The notes under the pieces were generated by a model, which was not told the origin of the DNA, ran no database searches, and saw nothing but the letters and a program-made list of their open reading frames with translations. From Oscillibacter valericigenes (GTDB lineage: Bacteria; Bacillota; Clostridia; Oscillospirales; Oscillospiraceae): a stretch of DNA of 64,000 nt. Below, in pieces: positions 8,533 through 23,814 of the stretch (positions are counted from its first letter, which is position 1; the number at the start of each line of letters is the position of its first letter). The stretch is from positions 124,001-188,000 of the forward strand of contig NZ_JAFBIV010000002.1 of NCBI RefSeq assembly GCF_021531915.1, in the 5' to 3' direction. Made by a program: the position numbers and the translations under genes.

Positions 8533-9252
8533 TCAAATCTTTCGAAGCATCTCCACTTCGCTTTCCGTCAAAAGCCGGTATTTTCCCCGGTCAAGTGCCG
8601 GATCCAGGGTCAAATTGCCCATCTGAATGCGCTCCAGATACAGCACCGGCTTTCCCAGGAAAGCCAGCATTCGCTTCACCTGATGGAATTTTCCCTCCCG
8701 CAGTGTGACGTGCGCCTCGCTCTCCTCTCCGGCTTTCAGGATCTTCAATCCCGCCGGCTGACACACCAGTCCGTCACCCAGCGTCATGCCGGCGGCAAAA
8801 GCCCGGCAGTCCTCCTCTGTCAGCCGCCCGGCCACCCGGGTATAGTACACCTTGTCCACATGATGCCGTGGAGACAGCAGGTCATGGGCCAGGCCGCCCT
8901 CGTTGGTCAGCAGCAGCAGTCCCTCTGTGTCCTTGTCCAGCCGCCCCACAGGAAACAATCCCTGCTTCTTCAACTCCGGCGGCAGCAGGTCCAGCACCGT
9001 GGGCCCCCATCCGTCCTCCGTGGCGGATAGATAGCCTGCAGGCTTGTTCAGCATCACCCAGGTGTATTTACGATAGCACAAGGTCTCCCCATTCACCGTG
9101 ATCTCCACGGCCTGCGGGTCAAACTTCTCCTCGCCGGACCTGGCGGGGACACCGTCTACCAGGACTCTCCCCTGCCGCACCAGCAGCTTCACCTCCCGCC
9201 GGGAAAATTTTCCGGTAGATGCAATGATCTTGTCCAGTCGCTGCTTCTCCAT
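8533..9252 (-). CDS. RsuA-family 16S rRNA pseudouridine synthase
   Basis: This 239-residue protein has an N-terminal S4 RNA-binding domain (MEKQRLDKIIASTGKFSRREVK) and a RsuA/RluB/E/F catalytic domain. The hallmark GRLDKDTEGLLLLTNEG places the catalytic aspartate near residue 106. The enzyme converts a uridine in rRNA to pseudouridine, most likely 16S U516 by similarity to RsuA. AAGGAG lies 9 bases before the ATG. A TGATAAAAT extended -10 lies about 30 bases upstream, with a weak -35 (TTCATT). The gene is divergent from the DUF4830-like gene. Confidence 0.93.
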   Translation of the reverse strand: MEKQRLDKIIASTGKFSRREVKLLVRQGRVLVDGVPARSGEEKFDPQAVEITVNGETLCYRKYTWVMLNKPAGYLSATEDGWGPTVLDLLPPELKKQGLFPVGRLDKDTEGLLLLTNEGGLAHDLLSPRHHVDKVYYTRVAGRLTEEDCRAFAAGMTLGDGLVCQPAGLKILKAGEESEAHVTLREGKFHQVKRMLAFLGKPVLYLERIQMGNLTLDPALDRGKYRLLTESEVEMLRKI

Positions 9253-9328
9253 GTCTCCACGCTCCTTTTATAGATATTTTATCATAAACTATCTCGAAAA
9301 TGAATAGGAACAAGCAGGAGGGATGGAT

Positions 9329-9799
9329 ATGCTGATCTGGACCACGCGGTTTTCACGAAAAAAAGCGGTTTTGACTGTGATCGCCATGGGGATCGTCATG
9401 GCGGTACTGATTCTTTTGACCGGGCGCACAGAGTCCGGGAACTCCTCTGCCCGGCCCGAACTGGCGGACAACAGCCAGCGGGTGGAATACCTTCGGTCCC
9501 TTGGGTGGGAAGTGGACACAGAACCGGTAGAAACTCTGCAATTCCTGCTGCCCGAAAAGCTGGAGGAGCCTTATCTCTCTTACAATGAACTGCAGCTCAG
9601 CCAGGGCCTTGACCTGACCGCCTGTCTGGGAAAACAGGTAGAGCGCTATACCTACACAGTCACCAACTATCCGGAGCGCCCGGAGGGGGTGCAGGCCAAT
9701 CTCTACATCTGCGAGGACTATCCGGTGGCTGGAGACATCTGCTGTCCCGGTGCAGGCGGCTTCCAAACAGGTCTGGCCTTTCCGGAGGAAAACGCATGA
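9329..9799 (+). CDS. DUF4830-like membrane-anchored protein
   Basis: The second in-frame ATG (9329) is preferred over 9323 because AGGAGG then sits 7 bases upstream instead of 1. The product is about 156 residues: a basic N-terminus, one membrane segment (about residues 13-32), then an extracytoplasmic domain beginning YLRSLGWEVDTEP, which I recall as typical of DUF4830. Function is unknown. The C-terminus (GAGGFQTGLAFPEENA) ends normally. It is isolated on the plus strand between minus-strand genes. Confidence 0.7.
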   Translation: MLIWTTRFSRKKAVLTVIAMGIVMAVLILLTGRTESGNSSARPELADNSQRVEYLRSLGWEVDTEPVETLQFLLPEKLEEPYLSYNELQLSQGLDLTACLGKQVERYTYTVTNYPERPEGVQANLYICEDYPVAGDICCPGAGGFQTGLAFPEENA

Positions 9800-9918
9800 C
9801 GGCGGATTTCTCTCTGCCAGGACAACGGTGGACGACATCCGCCCTGCGGCTCTTCCGCCAGCCCCTGCATCTCCTATGCCCCCCGCCCTGCGGGGCCCGG
9901 GCGGCCGCTGTATATGCG

Positions 9919-9950
9919 AAAAAGGACTGCCGCAATGCGGCAGTCCTTTT
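9919..9950 (-). terminator. Second copy of the tuf terminator
   Basis: GGACTGCCGC pairs with GCGGCAGTCC, and the minus strand continues TTTTTCGC. It belongs to the duplicated segment described at 9919-10009 and would act as a back-up terminator for tuf. Confidence 0.75.
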
Positions 9951-9963
9951 CATCAGTCAGGAA

Positions 9964-10008
9964 TTACTCCTCGATCTCGATAACGACACCGGAACCAACG
10001 GTACGGCC
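9964..10008 (-). pseudogene. Fossil 3' end of a second tuf gene
   Basis: Read on the minus strand, these bases encode [14 protein letters not shown] followed by TAA. The intact tuf product ends [14 protein letters not shown]. Seven of the eight or so differences from the intact copy in the whole duplicated segment are in terminator, loop or silent positions; the coding change is D to E. Upstream of the glycine codon the similarity stops abruptly in a hairpin string, so no start or body of the gene remains. Confidence 0.8.
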
Positions 10009-10167
10009 GTTTCCCATTTGGCTTTGCCAAACGGGAACCCTTGTGATTCCACTTGCGCGGGCGAAATAAATTCGCCCTTGCGCCAAGGTTTTGCTCCGCA
10101 AAACGCTTGTACGGGCCTTCGGCCCGCCCCGCTCTGCGGGGCCCCGGGCGGCCGCCTCCCATACAGC

Positions 10168-10200
10168 AAAAAGGACTGCCGCATTGCGGCAGCCCTTTTT
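10168..10200 (-). terminator. Intrinsic terminator of tuf
   Basis: The stem GGGCTGCCGC / GCGGCAGTCC (one G-U) is followed on the minus strand by TTTTT. It begins about 13 bases after the tuf stop codon. Confidence 0.88.
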
Positions 10201-10212
10201 ATCAATCAGGAA

Positions 10213-11415
10213 TTATTCCTCGATGTCGATGACAACACCGGAACCAACGGTACGGCCGCCCTCGCGGATAGCGAAACGCAGGCCCTTCTCGATGGCGATG
10301 GGGGTGATCAGCTCGACCTTCATGTCGACGTTATCGCCGGGCATGCACATCTCGGTGCCCTCGGGCAGGGTGATGACGCCGGTCACGTCGGTGGTACGGA
10401 AGTAGAACTGAGGACGATAGTTGTTGAAGAAGGGGGTGTGACGGCCGCCCTCGTCCTTGGACAGGACGTAGACCTGGCCAACGAACTTAGTGTGGGGATG
10501 AATGGAGCCGGGCTTGGCCAGAACCTGACCACGCTCGATGCCCTGACGGTCGATACCACGCAGCAGAGCGCCGATGTTGTCGCCGGCCTCAGCGAAGTCC
10601 AGCAGCTTGTGGAACATCTCGATACCGGTAACGACGGTCTTCTTCTTCTCGTCGGACAGACCAACGATCTCGACTTCCTCAGACAGCTTCAGCTGGCCAC
10701 GCTCCACACGGCCGGTAGCAACGGTACCACGGCCGGAGATGGTGAAGACGTCCTCGACGGGCATCAGGAAGGGCAGAGAATCGTCGCGGGGAGGAGTGGG
10801 GATATAGGAGTCAACAGCGTCCATCAGTTCCTTGATGCAGGCATACTCGGGAGCGGCAGGATCGGTGGACTCGGACACCAGGGCGTTCAGAGCGGAACCC
10901 TTGATGATGGGGATATCATCGCCGGGGAACTCATAGGTGCTCAGCAGCTCGCGGACTTCCATCTCGACCAGCTCCAGCAGCTCCTCGTCGTCGACCTGAT
11001 CGCACTTGTTCAGGAACACGACCATGGCGGGCACGCCGACCTGACGGGCCAGCAGGATATGCTCACGAGTCTGAGCCATGGGGCCGTCGGTAGCAGCGAT
11101 GACCAGGATGGCGCCGTCCATCTGAGCAGCACCGGTGATCATGTTCTTGATATAGTCGGCGTGGCCCGGGCAGTCAACGTGGGCATAGTGACGAGCCTCG
11201 GTCTCATACTCGACGTGAGCGGTGTTGATGGTGATACCACGCTCGCGCTCCTCGGGAGCCTTATCGATGCTGGCATAATCCTCGAACTCGGCCTTGCCCT
11301 GCATGGCCAGGTACTTGGTGATGGCAGCGGTCAGAGTGGTCTTGCCGTGGTCGACGTGACCGATGGTGCCGATGTTAACATGGGGCTTGGTTCTTTCAAA
11401 TTTCTGCTTAGCCAT
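10213..11415 (-). CDS. tuf: Elongation factor Tu
   Basis: The 400-residue GTPase delivers aminoacyl-tRNA to the ribosome. The G1 motif GHVDHGKT is near residues 19-26, G3 [12 protein letters not shown] follows, and the NKCD motif lies in domain 1; domains 2 and 3 are complete and it ends VVIDIEE. It is the last gene of the str operon, 143 bases after fusA, and also has its own sigma-A promoter in that gap. AGGAGG precedes the ATG. A 14-codon fossil of another tuf copy lies 249 bases downstream. Confidence 0.98.
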   Translation of the reverse strand: MAKQKFERTKPHVNIGTIGHVDHGKTTLTAAITKYLAMQGKAEFEDYASIDKAPEERERGITINTAHVEYETEARHYAHVDCPGHADYIKNMITGAAQMDGAILVIAATDGPMAQTREHILLARQVGVPAMVVFLNKCDQVDDEELLELVEMEVRELLSTYEFPGDDIPIIKGSALNALVSESTDPAAPEYACIKELMDAVDSYIPTPPRDDSLPFLMPVEDVFTISGRGTVATGRVERGQLKLSEEVEIVGLSDEKKKTVVTGIEMFHKLLDFAEAGDNIGALLRGIDRQGIERGQVLAKPGSIHPHTKFVGQVYVLSKDEGGRHTPFFNNYRPQFYFRTTDVTGVITLPEGTEMCMPGDNVDMKVELITPIAIEKGLRFAIREGGRTVGSGVVIDIEE

Positions 11416-11479
11416 TTGAAAATCCTCCTGTCAAAGTTTCAAAATACATTTGTTGCAATGCACGTAATCAGCATTGCTT

Positions 11480-11508
11480 ATTTTACAGTATCTCAGGGAA
11501 AAAATCAA
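11480..11508 (-). promoter_or_regulatory. Sigma-A promoter of tuf
   Basis: In the fusA-tuf gap the minus strand has -35 TTGATT (11503-11508), 17 bases, and -10 TAAAAT (11480-11485), about 65 bases before the tuf ATG. It would let tuf be expressed independently of the upstream str genes. Confidence 0.75.
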
Positions 11509-11558
11509 CAGCGAATATTGAAAATCCGCTATTCATGTCTTTTCGCCCTCAGACCGTC

Positions 11559-13664
11559 TCAGTCCTGAGGCTTGGTGCGGGTCTCGATGATCTTGTCCCG
11601 GATGCTCTTGGGCAGCTCACAATAGCTGTGGGGCTCCATGGTATACTGACCGCGGCCCTGGGTGGCAGAGCGCAGGTCGGTGGCATAGCCAAACATATTG
11701 GCCAGAGGCACCAGAGCGTCCACCTGCTGAGCGCCGGAACGGGCCTCCTGGCCCAGGATCTGACCGCGGCGGGCGGTCAGGTCGCCGATCACGGTGCCCA
11801 GATAGTCATCGGGAGCAATGACAGAGACCTTCATGATGGGCTCCAGCAGGATAGGATCAGCCTTCCGCATAGCCTCCTTGAAAGCCATGGAACCGGCGAT
11901 CTTAAACGCCATTTCAGAGGAGTCGACCTCGTGATAGGAGCCGTCATACAGGGTGACCTTGACATCCACGACGGGGAAACCGGCCAAAACGCCAGCCTGC
12001 AAAGCGCCCTTGATACCGGCGTCGACAGCGGGGATATACTCCTTGGGAATGGAGCCGCCCACAACGGCGTTGATAAACTCATAACCCTTGCCGGACTCGT
12101 TGGGCTCGACCTTGATCTTGACATGACCGTACTGGCCGGAGCCGCCGCTCTGGCGCTTGTACTTGGTGTCCTGATCCACGGCCTTTTTGATGGTCTCCTT
12201 GTAGGCGACCTGGGGAGCACCAACGTTGGCTTCCACCTTGAACTCGCGCAACAGGCGGTCCACGATGATCTCCAGGTGCAGCTCGCCCATACCGGCGATG
12301 ATGGTCTGACCAGTCTCCTCGTCGGTGTAGGTCTTGAAGGTGGGGTCCTCCTCAGCCAGTTTGATCAGGCCGATGGTCATCTTCTCCTGACCGGCCTTGG
12401 TCTTGGGCTCGATAGCCACGCGGATAACGGGCTCGGGGAACTCCATGGACTCCAGAATAACAGGAGCCTTCTCGTCGCACAGGGTATCACCGGTAGTGGT
12501 GTTCTTCAGACCCACAGCAGCGGCGATATCACCGGACCAGACCTCTTCCAGGTCCTCGCGGTGGTTAGCGTGCATCTGCAGAATACGGCCAATACGCTCC
12601 TTGACGTTCTTGGTGGCATTCAGCACGGAAGAACCGGTGGTCAGATGGCCGGAATACACGCGGAAGAAGCTCAGACGGCCCACATAGGGGTCGGTCATGA
12701 TCTTGAAAGCCAGAGCGGAGAAGGGAGCGTTATCGTCAGAGGGACGCTCTTCCTCTTCGTCAGTCTTGGGATTGACGCCCTTGATGTGGGGGATATCCAG
12801 GGGAGAGGGCATATAATCCACGATGGCATCCAGCATCTTCTGCACGCCCTTGTTCTTGTAAGAGGTGCCGCAGACCACGGGGACCATCTCGTTGTCGATG
12901 GTGGCCTTGCGGATGACAGCACGGATCTTGTCCAGGGGGATCTCCTCACCGCCCAGATAAGCCTCCATGATCTCATCGTCGAACATGGAAACGGCGTCCA
13001 TCAGCTTCTCGTGATACTCGTTGGCCAGGTCCACCATGTCCTCGGGGATGTCCTCGACACGCATGTCCTTGCCCAGGTCATCATAATAGATGTCAGCCTT
13101 CATCTCCAGCAGGTCGATGATGCCGCGGAAGGACTCCTCGGAACCGATGGGCAGCTGGATGGGCACGGCATTGCACTTCAGACGCTCGTCGATCATGCGC
13201 AGCACGTTGTAGAAGTCGGCGCCCATGATGTCCATCTTGTTGACGTAGATCATGCGGGGGACCTTGTAGTTATCAGCCTGGCGCCACACAGTCTCGGACT
13301 GGGGCTCCACGCCGCCCTTGGCGCACAGCACGGTCACAGAGCCGTCCAGCACGCGCAGGGAACGCTGGACCTCGACAGTGAAGTCCACGTGGCCCGGGGT
13401 GTCGATGATGTTGATACGGGTCTGGGGATACTGATGAGCGGAACCGGACCAGAAACAGGTGGTAGCGGCGGAGGTGATAGTGATACCACGCTCCTGCTCC
13501 TGAGCCATCCAGTCCATGGTGGCGGTACCGTCATGGGTCTCACCGATCTTATAGTTCACACCGGTATAGAACAGGATACGCTCGGTAGTGGTCGTCTTAC
13601 CTGCATCGATGTGAGCCATAATGCCGATATTTCTGGTATTTTCAAGAGATGTTTTTCTCGGCAT
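11559..13664 (-). CDS. fusA: Elongation factor G
   Basis: The 701-residue translocase starts [26 protein letters not shown], placing G1 at about residues 18-25; DTPGHVDF (G3) and NKMD (G4) follow. All five EF-G domains are present and the length matches bacterial EF-G. It drives tRNA-mRNA translocation by GTP hydrolysis. Its start lies 15 bases after rpsG stops, within the str operon. Confidence 0.98.
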   Translation of the reverse strand: MPRKTSLENTRNIGIMAHIDAGKTTTTERILFYTGVNYKIGETHDGTATMDWMAQEQERGITITSAATTCFWSGSAHQYPQTRINIIDTPGHVDFTVEVQRSLRVLDGSVTVLCAKGGVEPQSETVWRQADNYKVPRMIYVNKMDIMGADFYNVLRMIDERLKCNAVPIQLPIGSEESFRGIIDLLEMKADIYYDDLGKDMRVEDIPEDMVDLANEYHEKLMDAVSMFDDEIMEAYLGGEEIPLDKIRAVIRKATIDNEMVPVVCGTSYKNKGVQKMLDAIVDYMPSPLDIPHIKGVNPKTDEEEERPSDDNAPFSALAFKIMTDPYVGRLSFFRVYSGHLTTGSSVLNATKNVKERIGRILQMHANHREDLEEVWSGDIAAAVGLKNTTTGDTLCDEKAPVILESMEFPEPVIRVAIEPKTKAGQEKMTIGLIKLAEEDPTFKTYTDEETGQTIIAGMGELHLEIIVDRLLREFKVEANVGAPQVAYKETIKKAVDQDTKYKRQSGGSGQYGHVKIKVEPNESGKGYEFINAVVGGSIPKEYIPAVDAGIKGALQAGVLAGFPVVDVKVTLYDGSYHEVDSSEMAFKIAGSMAFKEAMRKADPILLEPIMKVSVIAPDDYLGTVIGDLTARRGQILGQEARSGAQQVDALVPLANMFGYATDLRSATQGRGQYTMEPHSYCELPKSIRDKIIETRTKPQD

Positions 13665-13679
13665 ACTGTTTCTCCTAAC

Positions 13680-14150
13680 TTACCAGCGGAAGTGTGCGAA
13701 AGCCTTGTTGGCCTCGGCAGCCTTGTGCACTTCCTCGCGCTTCTTCACGGCAGCGCCGGTGTTGTTGGCGGCGTCCATGATCTCGCCGGCCAGACGCTCG
13801 GCCATGGTGCGCTCGCTGCGGGCCCGGGAGTAAGCGGTCAGCCAGCGCAGACCCAGGGTCTGACGACGGGCGGGGCGCACTTCCATGGGCACCTGATAGT
13901 TGGCACCGCCCACGCGGCGGGCCTTGACTTCCAGGCTGGGCATGATATTCTCCATAGCCTGGGTGAACACTTCAACGGGGTCCTTCTCGGTCTTCTCCTT
14001 GATCTGGTCGAAAGCCGCGTAGACCACCTTCTGGGCAACGCCCTTCTTGCCGTCCAGCATGACGCTGTTGACCAGCTTGGTCACCAGAACAGAGCCATAT
14101 ACGGGATCGGGCAGAACTTCTCTCTTGGGAACATTACCTCTTCTGGGCAC
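13680..14150 (-). CDS. rpsG: Ribosomal protein S7
   Basis: The start is the GTG at 14150 ([16 protein letters not shown]), with AAGGAGG 8 bases upstream. An in-frame ATG at 14168 overlaps that ribosome site and is therefore rejected. The resulting 156 residues equal the family length. S7 nucleates the 30S head by binding 16S rRNA. The 148-base space between rpsL and rpsG is unusually long and could be the S7 feedback site known for the E. coli str operon. Confidence 0.96.
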   Translation of the reverse strand: MPRRGNVPKREVLPDPVYGSVLVTKLVNSVMLDGKKGVAQKVVYAAFDQIKEKTEKDPVEVFTQAMENIMPSLEVKARRVGGANYQVPMEVRPARRQTLGLRWLTAYSRARSERTMAERLAGEIMDAANNTGAAVKKREEVHKAAEANKAFAHFRW

Positions 14151-14298
14151 TATGCTTCCCTCCTTCATAATAATTCTATGATCTCATAGGTACTCAAAAG
14201 GCGATATTTCAGCCTTCCGTAGAATGCCTGCCGAAGCGGTAACATGTTCACACATATATATAAACCTATTCGGCAAAGCTTTCAGTGTTTTGCAGATC

Positions 14299-14715
14299 TT
14301 ACTTCTGCTTGGGACGCTTGGCGCCGTACTTGGAACGGCTCTGCATACGGCCCTGAACACCCTGGGTATCCAGAGTACCACGGATGATGTGGTAACGGAC
14401 GCCGGGGAGGTCCTTGACACGGCCGCCGCGGATCATGACCACAGAGTGCTCCTGCAGGGAGTGGCCGACACCGGGGATATAGGCGGTGACCTCGTAGCCG
14501 TTGGTCAGACGCACACGGGCGATCTTACGCAGAGCGGAGTTGGGCTTCTTGGGGGTCGCAGTTCTCACGGCGGTGCAGACGCCTCTCTTCTGGGGAGAAG
14601 GCAGATCGGTGGTCTTGGTCTTCAGGGTGTTCAGACCGAACTGCAGAGCGGGAGAAGTGGACTTGTAGGTAGCCTGTTCTCTTCCTTTACGGACCAGCTG
14701 GTTAAAAGTAGGCAT
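14299..14715 (-). CDS. rpsL: Ribosomal protein S12
   Basis: The 138-residue product starts [13 protein letters not shown] and contains the decoding-site segment [17 protein letters not shown] and the [11 protein letters not shown] motif, in which streptomycin-resistance changes are known. The C-terminus is basic ([11 protein letters not shown]). It sits between the L7Ae-like gene and rpsG in the str operon. AAGGAG precedes the ATG. Confidence 0.98.
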   Translation of the reverse strand: MPTFNQLVRKGREQATYKSTSPALQFGLNTLKTKTTDLPSPQKRGVCTAVRTATPKKPNSALRKIARVRLTNGYEVTAYIPGVGHSLQEHSVVMIRGGRVKDLPGVRYHIIRGTLDTQGVQGRMQSRSKYGAKRPKQK

Positions 14716-14812
14716 TGATGTTCTCCTTTCTTACATATTTTTGGCAGCCGCTTTTTGCGGACAACCAATATTTTTTGCGGAAAACCTTGCGGTTATTCCG
14801 AAAAAAACGATT

Positions 14813-15052
14813 TTACAGGACAGCCACCACAGAGGCCCCCACCGTGATGCGGCAGGCCTGGCCCAGCTGGGCCATGGTGTGTCCATCCTCCAGGGGGATG
14901 CCGGCCGCCGCGCAGCTCTCAGCCACAGGGTCGGTGATGGCAGGATCAGCGTCGCAGGCCACATAGACCCGCTTCGCGCGCCCATCCCGGATCGCCTTGC
15001 GGGACTGCTTCACGCCGATGACCTTTTCCTGAGAAGCAAGCTCCGTGATCAC
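14813..15052 (-). CDS. L7Ae/L30e-family (YbxF-like) RNA-binding protein
   Basis: The start chosen is the GTG at 15052 (MITELASQEKVIGVKQSRKAI), with AGGAGG 8 bases upstream; the ATG at 15139 lies in the promoter's -35. The 79-residue product matches YbxF/RplGB, which binds kink-turn RNA, and contains VKQSRKAIRDGRAKRVYVACDADPA. In Firmicutes this gene commonly precedes rpsL, as here. It is the first gene of the str unit from the promoter at 15111-15139. Confidence 0.88.
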   Translation of the reverse strand: MITELASQEKVIGVKQSRKAIRDGRAKRVYVACDADPAITDPVAESCAAAGIPLEDGHTMAQLGQACRITVGASVVAVL

Positions 15053-15110
15053 GGGAAATTCCTCCTGGTATGCATGGCAAAATTCGCAGAATATATCCGC
15101 GCAATTTGGA

Positions 15111-15139
15111 ATTATACCATGAGGAGACGCAATCGTCAA
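15111..15139 (-). promoter_or_regulatory. Sigma-A promoter of the str operon
   Basis: The minus strand reads -35 TTGACG (15134-15139), 17 bases ending TGG, and a perfect -10 TATAAT (15111-15116) with an extended TGn. Transcription would begin about 50 bases before the GTG start of the L7Ae-like gene. Confidence 0.9.
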
Positions 15140-15231
15140 GCATTTCCGAAAAATGGATTTTTATTTTTCCTCTTTTACAAATACCGGGGATTATATACGC
15201 CATTTTTTCATTTTTTTATCAATTTATCCAT

Positions 15232-15270
15232 AAAAAGGAGGGCTGTGATGATACACAGCCCTCCTTTTTA
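15232..15270. terminator. Terminator after rpoC
   Basis: GGAGGGCTGTG pairs with CACAGCCCTCC, with A and T runs on the two sides, so it can function in both directions. It lies about 25 bases past the rpoC stop and separates rpoBC from the str operon. Confidence 0.88.
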
Positions 15271-15294
15271 TATGGTATGGTCAAGCAAAAACGC

Positions 15295-19077
<3,783 letters not shown>

Positions 19078-19100
19078 CTTTCGATTTCCTCCTTCAATGA

Positions 19101-19132
19101 TTCAGAATTTCAGCGGCTGACGAATTTCTGAA
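19101..19132 (-). repeat. Inverted repeat between rpoB and rpoC
   Basis: GATTCAGAA and TTCTGAATC flank about 13 bases, forming a stem with short AT extensions in the 55-base rpoB-rpoC spacer. No U-run follows, so it is more likely an RNA processing or spacing element than a terminator. Confidence 0.5.
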
Positions 19133-22810
<3,678 letters not shown>

Positions 22811-23006
22811 CTTCTCATTCACCTTTCTTCCGTCCCCCGCCGCCCTGTCCGGCGGCGATGACGGGTAGTTTGTTTCATCGGTATGACACGCTAGGATACG
22901 TTGTTAAAAATACTTTAACACACTCTTGCATTGCCATGGGAAATATGCTATCTTAAGTGCAGGCACAGGAATGGTCTTCCAATCCTCCACAATTTATAAG
23001 CGACTT

Positions 23007-23035
23007 ATTTTATCATGTGATTCCCTTGGTGTCAA
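23007..23035 (-). promoter_or_regulatory. Sigma-A promoter of rpoBC
   Basis: A perfect -35 TTGACA (23030-23035), 17 bases, and -10 TAAAAT (23007-23012) preceded by an extended TGA lie on the minus strand. The start should be near 23000, leaving a leader of about 190 nt before rpoB. The -35 sits in the middle of a 9-bp perfect inverted repeat (23020-23041). Confidence 0.9.
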
Positions 23036-23041
23036 GGGAAT
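23020..23041. repeat. Inverted repeat centred on the rpoB -35
   Basis: Arms 23020-23028 and 23033-23041 (ATTCCCTTG / CAAGGGAAT) are perfect complements around four bases. The TTGACA box spans the right part of one arm and the centre. The same core is found at the S10 operon promoter (55808-55837). Confidence 0.8.
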
Positions 23042-23083
23042 TTTCTCATTTCCGGGCGATGCCCGGCTTTTTTATCGGCAAAT

Positions 23084-23121
23084 AAAAGGCGGCCCCATCC
23101 CGTTGGATGGGGCCGCCTTTT
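23084..23121. terminator. Terminator after the 61-residue membrane protein gene
   Basis: GGCGGCCCCATCC pairs perfectly with GGATGGGGCCGCC around CGTT, flanked by AAAA and TTTT. On the minus strand it ends the small-gene transcript upstream of the rpoB promoter. Confidence 0.85.
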
Positions 23122-23131
23122 GCGCTTCATG

Positions 23132-23317
23132 TCAGTCGTATAAATCCTCGTCGGCGTAATCGTCATATTCAGAGCCGAATTTCTGCGTCAGGCGCTTTTT
23201 CACGCCGGCGCAGCCCACGGACAGGTCGTGCCAGCCACCGATCAGCAGGCACACGAATGCCGCGAAGGCCAGACTGGCGCCGATGATCTTCATCACCATG
23301 CTTGCGGTCTTGCTCAT
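23132..23317 (-). CDS. Small hypothetical membrane protein (61 aa)
   Basis: The product has one or two N-terminal hydrophobic segments (about residues 8-28) followed by a charged tail rich in D, E and Y (EYDDYADEDLYD). No family is recognised. AGGAGG precedes the ATG. The C-terminus is predicted to face the cytoplasm or be tethered near the membrane, which is inference. A second small membrane protein gene lies just upstream on the same strand. Confidence 0.7.
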   Translation of the reverse strand: MSKTASMVMKIIGASLAFAAFVCLLIGGWHDLSVGCAGVKKRLTQKFGSEYDDYADEDLYD

Positions 23318-23375
23318 AAAAAACCTCCTGTTTCAGATGTGTTTCAAAGAATATGATATACCAGCGGTCTGTTTT

Positions 23376-23621
23376 TTACAACCATTTTTCCTCTGCCGTC
23401 TCACGACCATTCAGCAAATATGGCAGGAATTTGGTCATCAGCGGCACATAGGTGCCCACGAACACCAGTGACGCCAGCCAGGCGGAGGCCCTTTTCTTCC
23501 GGGCAGGCACCGCGATACCCAGCATGACGCCCAGGGCCAGCAGGCAGAATTTCAAAACCGCAATGTCCTTCCAGGTGCAGTCCCTCAAATACCGGTCCGC
23601 CGCGTCCATCAGCCGCTTCAT
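23376..23621 (-). CDS. Small conserved membrane protein (81 aa)
   Basis: The N-terminus is amphipathic (MKRLMDAADRYLRDCTWKDIAVLKF). Two hydrophobic segments follow, about residues 24-40 and 47-66, separated by the basic PARKKRAS loop. Similar clostridial proteins are sometimes labelled 'permease of phosphate ABC transporter', but the size argues against a permease and I assign no function. GGAGGA precedes the ATG. It may be cotranscribed with the 61-residue gene 58 bases downstream. Confidence 0.7.
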   Translation of the reverse strand: MKRLMDAADRYLRDCTWKDIAVLKFCLLALGVMLGIAVPARKKRASAWLASLVFVGTYVPLMTKFLPYLLNGRETAEEKWL

Positions 23622-23786
23622 GGCAGTCTCCTCCTTTTGATAATCAGATAGTTGATTATACCATAAAAGCGAGTGGAAGAAAAGTCCCGGCCCGGGAAAA
23701 GTTTCATATCCGTTCCCGGAAGCATATCCACGAATCTTTTCACGGTCATCCTTCTATCATGGTTTTTATCACGCAGGCACAAGTCA

Positions 23787-23814
23787 CTTTTGCGCCTTAA
23801 CTTTTGCGCCTTAA
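23787..23814. repeat. Two tandem 14-base copies at the end of the diguanylate cyclase gene
   Basis: CTTTTGCGCCTTAA is present twice, head to tail and without a mismatch. The second copy includes the stop codon of the 23811 gene. It looks like a small slippage duplication. Confidence 0.8.

Larger units (their letters stand above)
9919..10009. repeat. Direct duplication of tuf 3' end plus terminator (copy A)
   Basis: Positions 9919-10009 and 10168-10258 align without gaps at 83 of 91 positions by eye. The repeat covers the terminator and the last 14 codons plus stop of tuf, at a period of 249 bases. A GC-rich block immediately left of each copy is also similar. Confidence 0.85.
9871..10166. 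repeat. Hairpin string downstream of tuf
   Basis: The 413 bases between the DUF4830-like gene and tuf hold no gene. Apart from the tuf fossil and two terminators there is a run of short inverted repeats: 10011-10037 (11 of 12 pairs), 10059-10077, 10088-10104, 10112-10126 (TTC loop) and 10127-10141. GC-rich blocks near 9891-9908 and 10127-10156 resemble each other. The stems are contiguous and unrelated in sequence to one another. Confidence 0.7.
22811..23131 (-). other. rpoB leader and promoter region
   Basis: These 321 bases contain no gene. They hold the rpoBC promoter (23007-23035) with its inverted repeat, a leader of about 190 bases, a plus-orientated hairpin with a T-run (CCGGGC / GCCCGG, 23052-23074), and the terminator of the small gene at 23132. 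Confidence 0.7.

Noticed and set aside
10211-11568. Plus-strand open frame across tuf and the fossil region
   Set aside because: It is antisense to EF-Tu with no start signal; the real coding strand is minus.
14151-14168. ATG at 14168 as rpsG start
   Set aside because: It overlaps the Shine-Dalgarno sequence; the GTG at 14150 gives the standard N-terminus and the 156-residue length.
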